A stretch of 64,000 nucleotides of DNA, from NCBI GenBank assembly GCA_020161065.1, contig JAIUPH010000011.1, positions 248,001-312,000 on the forward strand, in the 5' to 3' direction. The notes beneath the pieces were generated by a model. That model was not told the DNA's origin and ran no database searches. It saw only the letters and a program-made list of their open reading frames with translations. The position numbers and the translations under genes are program-made. The DNA is from Pseudomonadota bacterium. GTDB taxonomy: Bacteria > Pseudomonadota > Gammaproteobacteria > Burkholderiales > Burkholderiaceae_C. Positions 54,977 to 62,689 of this stretch are shown here, piece by piece. Numbering within the stretch: position 1 is the first letter of the stretch; each line of letters begins with the position of its first letter.

Positions 54977-55681
54977 ATGGCTTCCTCGCCCGCTTCCGCC
55001 GCCGCTTCTGCCGCCACCGCTCGCCGGGCCGCCGCCCCCGGACGGCCGGCGGCCGCCGAGCCGCGCGCGCGCGACGCCGACCGCTCGCAGAAAGACATCC
55101 TCGACGCCGCGCTGGCCGAGTTCGCCGACGCCGGCCTCGGCGGTGCGCGCATGGACCGCATCGCCGAGCGCGCCGGCGTCAACAAGCGGCTGATCTACTA
55201 CTACTTCGACAGCAAGCAGGGCCTGTTCCTGGCCGTGCTGGAGCGCGCCTACGAAGGCATCCGCGGCGAGGAGCAGCAGCTCAACCTGTCGCAGGAAGAG
55301 CCGATCGAGGCCATCCGCCGGCTGATCGCCTTCACCTGGAACTACTACATCGCGCACCCCGAGTTCCTCACGCTGCTCAACAGCGAGAACCTGCACCGCG
55401 CGCGCCACCTGAAGCAGTCGCCCAACGTGCGGCGGCTGAACTCGCCGCTGGTGGCGATGCTGGCCGACGTGCTGGAGCGCGGCCACAAGGCGGGCCTGTT
55501 CCGCACCGGGGTCGACCCGGTGCAGCTCTACATCTCGATCGCCGGGCTGTCGTACTTCTACCTCGGCAACTGCCACACGCTGTCGACCATCTTCGACCGC
55601 GACCTGCTCGGCACCAAGGCCAAGGTCGAGCGGCTGTCGCACATGACCGAGCTGGTGCTGGGCTACCTCGTGCGCGACTGA
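54977..55681 (+). CDS. TetR-family transcriptional regulator
   Basis: A 234-residue repressor. After an Ala/Arg-rich, probably disordered N-terminus comes the TetR helix-turn-helix: SQKDILDAALAEFADAGLGGARMDRIAERAGVNKRLIYYYFDSKQGLF. The C-terminal ligand domain includes NYYIAHPEFLTLLNSENLHRARHLKQSP and GVDPVQLYISIAGLSYFYLGN, typical of the RutR-like/PsrA-like C-terminal family. The operator near 54966 lies directly at its start. It likely represses itself, the divergent ThDP enzyme-rraA operon, the transporter and the phyH region until a catabolite binds. Ligand unknown. Confidence 0.85.
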   Translation: MASSPASAAASAATARRAAAPGRPAAAEPRARDADRSQKDILDAALAEFADAGLGGARMDRIAERAGVNKRLIYYYFDSKQGLFLAVLERAYEGIRGEEQQLNLSQEEPIEAIRRLIAFTWNYYIAHPEFLTLLNSENLHRARHLKQSPNVRRLNSPLVAMLADVLERGHKAGLFRTGVDPVQLYISIAGLSYFYLGNCHTLSTIFDRDLLGTKAKVERLSHMTELVLGYLVRD

Positions 55682-55691
55682 CCGCAGCCGT

Positions 55692-56465
55692 TCAGTCCAT
55701 GCCAAGCAGCTTGTAGATGCGCCGCGTGTAGGCGCCGAAGCGCTCGTGGGTCTTGATGTCCAGCGTGCGCGGGTGCGGCAGCTCGATCTCGAAGTTGTCG
55801 GCCATGCGCGCCGGGCCGGCGGTGAAGACCACCACGCGCGTGCCGAGGAACACCGCTTCAGAGATGCCGTGCGTGACGAAGACGATGGTCTTGCCCGACT
55901 CCTTCCAGATGCGCAGCAGCTCGAGGTTCATCTTCTCGCGCGTCAACGCATCGAGCGCGCCGAAGGGCTCGTCCATCAGCACCAGCTTGGGGTCGTGCAC
56001 CAGCGAACGGGCGATGGCCGCGCGCTGCTGCATGCCGCCTGACAGCTCGTACGGATACTTCTCTTCGTAGCCGGCGAGGCCGACCATCGCCATCAGCGAG
56101 CGCGCGCGCTCGCGCGCCTCGCGCATCGGCAGGCCCAGCAGTTCGGCGGGCAGCAGCACGTTGTCGATGATGCGGCGCCACTTCAGCAGCAGCGGCGCCT
56201 GGAACACCATGCCGACGTCGCGCGCCGGGTCGAAGGGGTGCGTGGCCGAGCCCATGCGCAGCTCGCCGCCGTCGTGCGGGTGCAGGCCGGAGAGGATCTT
56301 CAGCAGCGTCGACTTGCCGCAGCCCGAGGGCCCGACCAGCGCCACCAGCTCGCCGGGCATGACGTCGAAGCTGGCGTCGGAGATCGCCAGGTGCTGCTTG
56401 CGCCCGCTGCGGTAGGTCTTGCTGACGCCGACGAGGTGGATGAAGGGGTCGACGGCGGCAGTCAT
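55692..56465 (-). CDS. ABC transporter ATP-binding protein (NitT/TauT/SsuB type)
   Basis: A 257-residue ATPase that powers an importer. Walker A is VGPSGCGKSTLL, the Q-loop is VFQAPLLLKWRRI, the signature LSGGMQQRAAIAR, Walker B LVLMDEPFGALD, and the H-loop FVTHGISEAVFL. It belongs to the nitrate/sulfonate/taurine/pyrimidine-precursor importer family. The ATG at 56465 overlaps the permease stop (ATGA), so the two are co-translated. The matching periplasmic receptor is encoded divergently at 57519. Confidence 0.9.
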   Translation of the reverse strand: MTAAVDPFIHLVGVSKTYRSGRKQHLAISDASFDVMPGELVALVGPSGCGKSTLLKILSGLHPHDGGELRMGSATHPFDPARDVGMVFQAPLLLKWRRIIDNVLLPAELLGLPMREARERARSLMAMVGLAGYEEKYPYELSGGMQQRAAIARSLVHDPKLVLMDEPFGALDALTREKMNLELLRIWKESGKTIVFVTHGISEAVFLGTRVVVFTAGPARMADNFEIELPHPRTLDIKTHERFGAYTRRIYKLLGMD

Positions 56466-57229
56466 GACACGCGCGCATCCTTGGCCACGAGCAGCCGTTC
56501 CAGCAGCATCACCAGCCCATACAGCAGCATGCCCAGCAGCGTGATCAGGATCACCGCCATGAACATCGCCGGCGTGTCCAGCGTCACCTGCACCTGCAGC
56601 ATCAGGTAGCCCAGGCCGCGGTCGGAGCCGAGGAACTCGCCGACCACGGCGCCGGCCACCGCCAGGATGGCCGCCACCTTCATGCCCGAGAAGATGTACG
56701 GCAGCGCGCCGGGCAGCTGGATCTTGGTGAACAGCTGCCAGCGCGAGCCGCGCAGCGAGCGCACCAGGTCGAGCAGCTCGGGCTCGATCTCGCGCAGCCC
56801 GCGCGCGGTGGTCAGCAGGATCGGGAACACCGCGATCGAAAACGCCATGATGGTGTTCGGGAACACGCCGTACTTGAACCAGACGATGATCAGCGGCCCC
56901 AGGGCGACCTTGGGTACCATGTTCAGCGTCACCAGCAGCGGCAGCACCAGCGCCTCCAGCGTCTTCGACCAGGTGAACACCAGCGCCAGCGCGACGCCCA
57001 CCACCAGCGCCAGCGCATAGCCGCCGAAGATCTCGGTACCGGTGACCAGCGCGTTGTGCCACCAGTCGTAGTTGGGCACGAACAGCGCGGCCAGCGTGTC
57101 GGCCGGCGACGGCATCACGAACTTGGGCACCTCGCCCAGGCGCACGAACAAATACCAGGCCAGCAGCAGCAGCAGGTGGGCGGCGATGCCCAGCGCGTAC
57201 TGGCCGAGCCGCGAGTTCAGGCGGTCCAT
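56462..57229 (-). CDS. ABC transporter permease (NitT/TauT/SsuC type)
   Basis: A 255-residue inner-membrane protein with about six helices. The EAA loop is ELLDLVRSLRGSRWQLFTKIQLPGALPYIFSGMKVAAILAVAGAVVGEF, the contact with the ATPase. Other parts: AAHLLLLLAWYLFVRL, PSPADTLAALFVPNYDWWHNALVTGTEIFGGY. The ATG at 57229 is preferred; a TTG two codons upstream is possible. It lies 290 bp from the divergent NMT1-like receptor gene. Between them is a TetR-type operator. Confidence 0.9.
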   Translation of the reverse strand: MDRLNSRLGQYALGIAAHLLLLLAWYLFVRLGEVPKFVMPSPADTLAALFVPNYDWWHNALVTGTEIFGGYALALVVGVALALVFTWSKTLEALVLPLLVTLNMVPKVALGPLIIVWFKYGVFPNTIMAFSIAVFPILLTTARGLREIEPELLDLVRSLRGSRWQLFTKIQLPGALPYIFSGMKVAAILAVAGAVVGEFLGSDRGLGYLMLQVQVTLDTPAMFMAVILITLLGMLLYGLVMLLERLLVAKDARVS

Positions 57230-57392
57230 GGTCAAGCGAGCCGGCGCACGGCGTGGGCGGCGGCGCAGCCGTCGTCGACGGGCGCGGCGGCAACCACGGT
57301 CATGGCGGGCGGTGCGGAACGGTGTCGGGGCATAGGGAAAGTCTGTACCGTCTGGAGCGGCCAGCAGCGGGTGCGAAACGCGTCGCCGACCC

Positions 57393-57427
57393 TATACTGA
57401 ACCCGCAAATCACCGATTGGTGAATTT
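57393..57427 (+). promoter_or_regulatory. TATACT -10 and operator AAATCACC-GATT-GGTGAATTT
   Basis: TATACT (57393-57398) is followed 8 bp later by the near-palindrome AAATCACCGATTGGTGAATTT (57407-57427), so a bound repressor would cover the transcription start. TTGGTGAATT is identical to the site before the tetR gene. The site lies 92 bp before the receptor gene and also upstream of the permease-ATPase operon on the other strand. Confidence 0.6.
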
Positions 57428-57518
57428 ACTCTAGCCCAGGCCCCGGGGCCCGTCAACGAGGCCGCACCCTGCCCCGGACCGCGGGGGCCCGCGCCCTGAT
57501 CCACGCCAAGGAGACCGC

Positions 57519-58514
57519 ATGTTCGCAAGACTCGCCAGACTCGCACTGGGCGCCGTGGCCGCCATGGCCGCCGCCGCACCGGCGGCCGCCCAGACCAAGG
57601 TCGACTTCATCCTCAACTGGGTGCCCGGCGGCGACCACGCGCCCTACTACTACGCCAAGAAGCTGGGCTGGTACGCGCAGGCCGGCATCGACCTCAACAT
57701 CGAGCCCGGCAAGGGCTCGGCGCTGTCGACGCAGCGCGTGGGCGCCGGCGCCACGCCCTTCGGCCTGGCCGACATGGCCGGCGTGCTGGTGGCCAAGGGC
57801 AAGGGCGCCGACACGGTGGCCGTGTACAACGTCTACGCCAACTCGCCGCAAGGCATGTACTGGCTCAAGAGCTCGGGCATCAAGGGCGTGAAGGACTTCG
57901 CCGGCAAGAAGATCGGCAACCCCGCCGGCGACGGCGCGCGCGTGATGTGGCCGGCGCTGGCCAAGGCCAACGGGCTGGACCCGAAGAGCGTCACCTGGGT
58001 CAACATCGACGCCAACGGCAAGCTGGCGGCGCTGAAGGCGAAGTCGGTCGACGTGACGACCTCGTTCTACAACATCCACCACATCTTCGAGCGCGAGCTC
58101 GGCGCCGACATGGGCTTCCTGGCCTGGCGCGACGCCGGGCTCAACCCCTACGGCAACTCGATCATCGTCAACGCCAAGTACCTGGAGGCGAACAAGCCGC
58201 TGGTGGACAAGTTCGTCAAGGTGACGCAGCGCGCCTTCGCCGCCTGCGTGAAGGAGCCGCGGCCCTGCGTGCAGGCGCTGGTGGACGCCAACGGCGCGCT
58301 CAAGCTCGACAACGAGCTGGAGAACTGGGGCCTGGTCGAGAAGCTGATGAGCGACAAGTTCTCGCGCGAGATGGCGCTCGGCATCCACGAAGACGGGCGC
58401 ATGAAGGCCGACTACGAACTCGTCAGCGAGTACATCGGCCTCGACAAGCCCTTCGACGTGAAGACGACCTACACCAACGAGTTCCTCGACCGCTCGATCA
58501 AGATGACCAAGTAG
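57519..58514 (+). CDS. NMT1/THI5-like ABC transporter substrate-binding protein
   Basis: A 331-residue periplasmic receptor. It has a signal peptide (MFARLARLALGAVAAMAAAAPAAA) and the NMT1-like core KVDFILNWVPGGDHAPYYYAKKLGWYAQAGIDLNIEPGKGS. GVKDFAGKKIGNPAGDGARVMWPALAK is the phosphate-like loop, and HIFERELGADMGFLAWRDAG follows. GGAG lies 6 nt before the ATG. Relatives bind hydroxymethylpyrimidine, riboflavin, sulfonates or aromatic sulfur compounds. It belongs with the divergent permease and ATPase. The ligand is probably the substrate of the downstream catabolic genes. Confidence 0.9.
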   Translation: MFARLARLALGAVAAMAAAAPAAAQTKVDFILNWVPGGDHAPYYYAKKLGWYAQAGIDLNIEPGKGSALSTQRVGAGATPFGLADMAGVLVAKGKGADTVAVYNVYANSPQGMYWLKSSGIKGVKDFAGKKIGNPAGDGARVMWPALAKANGLDPKSVTWVNIDANGKLAALKAKSVDVTTSFYNIHHIFERELGADMGFLAWRDAGLNPYGNSIIVNAKYLEANKPLVDKFVKVTQRAFAACVKEPRPCVQALVDANGALKLDNELENWGLVEKLMSDKFSREMALGIHEDGRMKADYELVSEYIGLDKPFDVKTTYTNEFLDRSIKMTK

Positions 58515-58522
58515 GCCCGCGG

Positions 58523-59512
58523 CTAGCCCAGCTCGGGCCCGGCAACCAGCAGCAATGCGGCCGGGTCGCCGGGGGCGCGCGCTGGGGCGGCGCTGTCGTC
58601 GTCATCGCCGCTGCCGCTGCCGCTGCCTTTGACCATGCGTGTGAACGGCCGCTGGAACTCGAAGCCGAGCGCCTGCAGCGCCGGCAGCAGCGCCTGGCGG
58701 TGGTCGCACAGGTCGACGTAGACGCCGCCGGGCTGCTCGCTCGGCGCCACCAGACTCGAAAGCGCCGCCTGCAGCAGCGCCAGCGCCACCGTGTCGTCGG
58801 CGGCCAGCAGCGGGCCGATCTGGCCGGCCTCGCGGCCATCGCGGGCGAAGACATGGCCGCACAGGCGGCCGTCGGCCGCTGCCGCCACCAGCGCGGCTTG
58901 CGGCCGGCGCTGCGCCAGCGCGCGCAGCAGCGGCGTGCGGTCGGCGCCGAAGGCCGGCGCGTCCAGCGCCTGCAGCGCGGGCCAGTCGCCGTCGTGCAGC
59001 GGGCGCAGCGTGATGCCGGCCGGCGGCCGCAGCAACGGCGGCGCCGGCCGCGCGGCGCGCCGGTAGCGCGCAAAACCCCAGCTGTCGCGGAAGCCTTCGC
59101 GCGCATAGACGTCGTGGCCGGCGGGCGTGGCGTCGAGCACGGCCGGCAAGCCCTGCTCGCGCAGGTACGCCAGCGCCTCGCGCAGCAGCCGCGTCGCCAG
59201 CCCCAGGCGGCGGAACTCCTGCCGCACCAGCACCATGCTGACCCACGCGAAGCGGCTGCCGGGCGTGCCCGGTGGCGCGGACTCGGACGCGGACGCGGCC
59301 GGCCCATAAGGCAGCACCAGCGTCGATGCCACGAGCGGCTGCGTGCCGTCGGCCAGCCGCGCGCGCAAGCCCCAGCCGCGGCCCAGCGCCAGCATCGTGC
59401 GCCAGTCGTCGGCGTTCTGGTTCCAGTGCGCCGATGCCGACAGCGCCACCGCATCGCCGACGTCGGCCGCACCCAGCGGCAGCACCGGGCTGTGCTCGGG
59501 CGAGGTGTCCAT
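58523..59512 (-). CDS. GNAT-family N-acetyltransferase, two-domain
   Basis: A 329-residue protein. The N-terminal GNAT domain contains the acetyl-CoA motif FAWVSMVLVRQEFRRLGLATRLLREAL (R/Q-x-x-G-x-A) and GHDVYAREGFRDSWGFARYRR. The second half has GITLRPLHDGDWPALQALDAPAFGADR and GHVFARDGREAGQIGPLLAADD, like the YitH/HSE1-type C-terminal GNAT domain. The tail is Ser/Gly/Asp-rich. RBS GGGGAG is 9 nt before the start. It lies 21 bp upstream of the end of the MetE-like gene, same strand. Substrate unknown. Confidence 0.8.
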   Translation of the reverse strand: MDTSPEHSPVLPLGAADVGDAVALSASAHWNQNADDWRTMLALGRGWGLRARLADGTQPLVASTLVLPYGPAASASESAPPGTPGSRFAWVSMVLVRQEFRRLGLATRLLREALAYLREQGLPAVLDATPAGHDVYAREGFRDSWGFARYRRAARPAPPLLRPPAGITLRPLHDGDWPALQALDAPAFGADRTPLLRALAQRRPQAALVAAAADGRLCGHVFARDGREAGQIGPLLAADDTVALALLQAALSSLVAPSEQPGGVYVDLCDHRQALLPALQALGFEFQRPFTRMVKGSGSGSGDDDDSAAPARAPGDPAALLLVAGPELG

Positions 59513-59533
59513 CGCCGCCCGCTCCCCGGCTTG

Positions 59534-60538
59534 TCAGGACGCGATGCCCTCGAAGCGGTCGCGCCCCAGCGCCAGCGCGCGCATCTTGGCGTCGGCGATG
59601 CTGCGCTTGAGCATCCAGAAGCCGCAGTCGGGGTGGATGTAGCGCACGCGGCCCGGGCCCAGCAGCGTCTCGGCGCGCTCGATCGCGCGCGCCACCGCGT
59701 CGGCGCTCTCGACGTCGGTGCGCTTGATGTCGACCACGCCGAGGCCGAGGCCGATCTCCGGCCGCAGCTCGCGCAGCGCGGCCAGTTCCTCGGGCGGGCG
59801 GTGCGCGCATTCCAGCACCACGTGGTCGGCGTGCAGCGCGTTCAGGTAACGCAGCAGTTGATCCCACGTGCCCTTCTGCACCGTCTGCCCGCCGTAGTTG
59901 CCGAAGCACAGGTGCACCGCGGGCGTGCCGCGCACGGCATCGAGCACGCGGTTGATCGCCGCGGCCGCCCACTCCCATTCGGCGGGGTGGCCGGGCAGGT
60001 TGGCCTCGTCGATCTGCACCACGTCGGCGTCGAGGTGGCGCACCTGCGCGGCCAGCGCGTCGGCGATGGCCAGCGCCAGCGCGGCGGGGTCGCCGTAGTG
60101 CTTGTCGATCAGCGTCTTGGCCAGCATGTGCGGGCCGGTGACGGTGAACTTGAAGGTCTTGTTCGCCAGCGCGTGGGCGCGCGCGCAGGCCAGCGGCAGG
60201 TCCAGGCTGCCGTGACCGATGGGGCCGACCACGGTGCCCGGAGGCCGCGTGCGGAACTTCATGCCGCTGGCCGAGCGGTAGGCGATCAGGTCGTCGAACG
60301 AGAAGCGCTGCGTGATGCCGTCCATCGGCCGCACGAAGTACTCGATCATGCCGTTGGTCTCGGGGTGGTTCACGTCGAAGCGGTAGAGCTCGCCGTCGCA
60401 GACGACATCGATGCCGGCCTGCTCCTGCGTGCCGATGACGACGCGCGTGGCGTCGAGCAGCGCCTGCTCGGACGGTGCCGCGAGCAGCCAGTCCGGCACG
60501 GGATAGGAGCCGACGACGGTGGTCTGGATGCGGGGCAT
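59534..60538 (-). CDS. Cobalamin-independent methionine synthase family protein (MetE C-domain-like)
   Basis: A 334-residue protein that corresponds to the C-terminal catalytic barrel of MetE. Zinc ligands are visible: His and Cys of HLCFGNYGG, Glu of LECAHRPPEEL and Cys of IHPDCGFWML. The start MPRIQTTVVGSYPVP is typical of stand-alone proteins of this family, which transfer methyl groups between unidentified small molecules. DVVQIDEANLPG provides the conserved Asp-Glu near the thiol. The gene is divergent from phyH; the TetR-type operator lies between. The ATG at 60538 is chosen by homology; an in-frame ATG at 60601 is unlikely. Its real methyl donor is unknown. Confidence 0.85.
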   Translation of the reverse strand: MPRIQTTVVGSYPVPDWLLAAPSEQALLDATRVVIGTQEQAGIDVVCDGELYRFDVNHPETNGMIEYFVRPMDGITQRFSFDDLIAYRSASGMKFRTRPPGTVVGPIGHGSLDLPLACARAHALANKTFKFTVTGPHMLAKTLIDKHYGDPAALALAIADALAAQVRHLDADVVQIDEANLPGHPAEWEWAAAAINRVLDAVRGTPAVHLCFGNYGGQTVQKGTWDQLLRYLNALHADHVVLECAHRPPEELAALRELRPEIGLGLGVVDIKRTDVESADAVARAIERAETLLGPGRVRYIHPDCGFWMLKRSIADAKMRALALGRDRFEGIAS

Positions 60539-60628
60539 GGTGGCGCTCGTGTTAACCGTTCGGTGACGATCGATGCTAGGGCGGCCCTGCCGGAGCGTCA
60601 ATCGGCCCCAGGGAAAGCGCGCATGTCC

Positions 60629-60680
60629 TTGACGCCGCCCGAGGGCCGCGTCTACATTAATTCACCAGATGGGGATTAAC
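60629..60680 (+). promoter_or_regulatory. phyH promoter TTGACG-N18-TACATT with overlapping TetR-type operator
   Basis: TTGACG (60629-60634) and TACATT (60653-60658) are 18 bp apart. Directly after the -10 comes AATTCACC-AGAT-GGGGATTAA (60659-60679), an imperfect inverted repeat that shares TGGTGAATT (minus strand 60667-60659) with the sites at 54966 and 57417. A repressor there would block transcription of the phyH operon and perhaps of the divergent MetE-like gene. Confidence 0.6.
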
Positions 60681-60748
60681 AGCCGGGATCCCCGCGTCGG
60701 GCGCCGTGCGCGGCGTCGCCGCGGGCCCCGCTGCCGCAGGAGGCCCAC

Positions 60749-61492
60749 ATGCGCATCGACGACAGCGACCTGGCGGTCTACCGCCACAGCGGCCACCTCA
60801 CGGTGCCGGGCGTGTTCGCCGCCGGCGTCGTCGATGCGCTGGTCGCCGACATCGAGCGCTGGGGCGAAAGCTTCCTCGCCGAGCTGCCGGCCGAGCAGCG
60901 CGCCTGGTACGTCGACGGCGGCGTCAAGGCGCGCTCGGTGCTGCGCAAGCTGGACAACCCGCACCACCACCGCGACGCGGTGCGCGAGCTGGCGCGCTCG
61001 CCGGCACTGGTCGAGCGGGTCGAGTCGTTCATCGGCCGCGGCGTCTCGGTTTACTTCAGCCAGATCTTCTTCAAGCCGCCCGAAGGCGGCGGCCCGAAGC
61101 CGGCGCACCAGGACAACTTCTACTTCGGCCCGAACGACCTTGAAGGCGTGGTGACGGCGTGGATCGCGCTCGACGACGCGACGCTGGACAACGGCTGCCT
61201 CTACTTCGGCGAAGGCAGCAACCGCGGCCCGGTCTACCCGCACGAGGCGCCGCCCGACGAGCCCTACAACCTGCAGTTGCCGGCCGCGCTGCTGGCGCGC
61301 CAGCCGATGACGCCGGCGCCGGTGATGAAGGGCGGCGTGTCGTTCCACCACGGCAACACCTTCCACCAGTCGGCGCCCAACCTGTCGACGCGGTGGCGCC
61401 GCGCCTGCGCGCTGCACTACGTCAACCACGGCACCTTCTTCGAGCGCCCTGCGCTGCCCTACGACCACGCGCTGAAGCTGCGCGTGAGCTGA
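60749..61492 (+). CDS. Phytanoyl-CoA dioxygenase (PhyH) family protein
   Basis: A 247-residue Fe(II)/2-oxoglutarate-dependent oxygenase. The facial triad is His120-x-Asp122 (PAHQDNFYFG) with distal His206 (FHHGNTFHQSAPN), and Arg215 (STRWRRA) binds 2-oxoglutarate. The start MRIDDSDLAVYRHSGHLTVPGVF is typical. GGAGG lies 5 nt before the ATG. It is the first gene of a four-gene operon with an oxidoreductase, a DUF993 protein and a sugar-isomerase-like protein. It probably hydroxylates the imported compound. The true substrate is unknown; nothing links it to phytanic acid. Confidence 0.85.
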   Translation: MRIDDSDLAVYRHSGHLTVPGVFAAGVVDALVADIERWGESFLAELPAEQRAWYVDGGVKARSVLRKLDNPHHHRDAVRELARSPALVERVESFIGRGVSVYFSQIFFKPPEGGGPKPAHQDNFYFGPNDLEGVVTAWIALDDATLDNGCLYFGEGSNRGPVYPHEAPPDEPYNLQLPAALLARQPMTPAPVMKGGVSFHHGNTFHQSAPNLSTRWRRACALHYVNHGTFFERPALPYDHALKLRVS

Positions 61493-61519
61493 ACCCCGTT
61501 TCCCCCGAAAGACATCGCC

Positions 61520-62683
61520 ATGACGACCGAACGTCTGGGCCTGATCATGCACGGCGTCACCGGCCGCATGGGGCTCAACCAGCACCTGATCCGCTCCATC
61601 GTCGCCATCCGCAACCAGGGCGGCGTGCTGCTGTCGGACGGCCGCCGCGTGCTGCCCGACCCGGTGCTGATCGGCCGCGACGCGGCGAAGATCGAGGCGC
61701 TGGCGCGCGCGCACGACATCAGCCGCTGGGGCACCAATCTCGACGCCGCGCTGGCCAGCCGGGAAGACAGCGTCTTCTTCGACGCCGGCACCACGCAGAT
61801 GCGCCCGGCGCTGCTGGCCGCCGCGCTGCGCGCCGGCAAGCACGTGTACTGCGAGAAGCCGATCGCCACCACGCTGGCCGAGGCGATGGAGATCTGCCGC
61901 GTCGCCAAGGCCTCCGGCCTGAAGCACGGCGCGGTGCAGGACAAGCTGTTCCTGCCCGGGCTGCGCAAGCTCGACCTGCTGCGCCGCGCCGGCTTCTTCG
62001 GCCGCATGCTGGCGGTGCGCATCGACTTCGGCTACTGGGTGTTCGAAGGCGACCTGCAGCCGACCCAGCGCCCGAGCTGGAACTACCGCCGCGAAGACGG
62101 CGGCGGCATGATCCTCGACATGATGTGCCACTGGCGCTACGTGCTGGACAACCTGTTCGGCGAGGTGCAGTCCATCACCTGCCTGGGCGCCAGGCACATC
62201 GATCGCCGCTGGAACGAGGCCGGCCAGCCCTACGAGGCCACCGCCGACGACGCCGCCTACGCCACCGCGCAGCTGCGCGGCCACGGCGGCGAGCCGGTGG
62301 TCGCGCAGTTGACGATGAGCTGGGCCACGCGCGTGCGCCGCGACGACCTCGTCACCTTCCACGTCGACGGCACGCACGGCTCGGCCGTCGCCGGGCTGCA
62401 GGAATGCCGCGCGCAAAGCCGCGTGACCACGCCGCGCCCGGTGTGGAACCCCGACGTCAAGCAGACCATGAACTTCTTCGACCAGTGGCAGGACGTGCCC
62501 GACGCCCAGGCCTACGACAACGGCTTCAAGCTGCAGTGGGAAGCCTTCATCCGCCATGTCGCCGAAGATGCGCCTTATGCCTGGACGCTGGCCGAAGGCG
62601 CCAAGGGCGTGCAACTCGTCGAGGCGGCGCTGCAGAGCTGGCAGGAGCGGCGCTGGATCGACGTGCCGGCGCTGGCGGTGTAG
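61520..62683 (+). CDS. Gfo/Idh/MocA-family NAD(P)-dependent oxidoreductase
   Basis: A 387-residue oxidoreductase. The N-terminal Rossmann domain begins LGLIMHGVTGRMGLNQHLIRSI; CEKPIATTLAEAMEIC is the conserved E-K-P motif. The C-terminal domain includes VRIDFGYWVFEGDLQPTQRPSWNYRREDGGGMILDMMCHWRYVLDNLFGEV, with the catalytic-type His, and YAWTLAEGAKGVQLVEAAL. It probably oxidises a sugar- or polyol-like alcohol group. It begins 27 bp after phyH. The DUF993 start is 6 bp downstream. Relatives often occur next to DUF993 genes. Confidence 0.85.
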   Translation: MTTERLGLIMHGVTGRMGLNQHLIRSIVAIRNQGGVLLSDGRRVLPDPVLIGRDAAKIEALARAHDISRWGTNLDAALASREDSVFFDAGTTQMRPALLAAALRAGKHVYCEKPIATTLAEAMEICRVAKASGLKHGAVQDKLFLPGLRKLDLLRRAGFFGRMLAVRIDFGYWVFEGDLQPTQRPSWNYRREDGGGMILDMMCHWRYVLDNLFGEVQSITCLGARHIDRRWNEAGQPYEATADDAAYATAQLRGHGGEPVVAQLTMSWATRVRRDDLVTFHVDGTHGSAVAGLQECRAQSRVTTPRPVWNPDVKQTMNFFDQWQDVPDAQAYDNGFKLQWEAFIRHVAEDAPYAWTLAEGAKGVQLVEAALQSWQERRWIDVPALAV

Positions 62684-62689
62684 GCGGCC

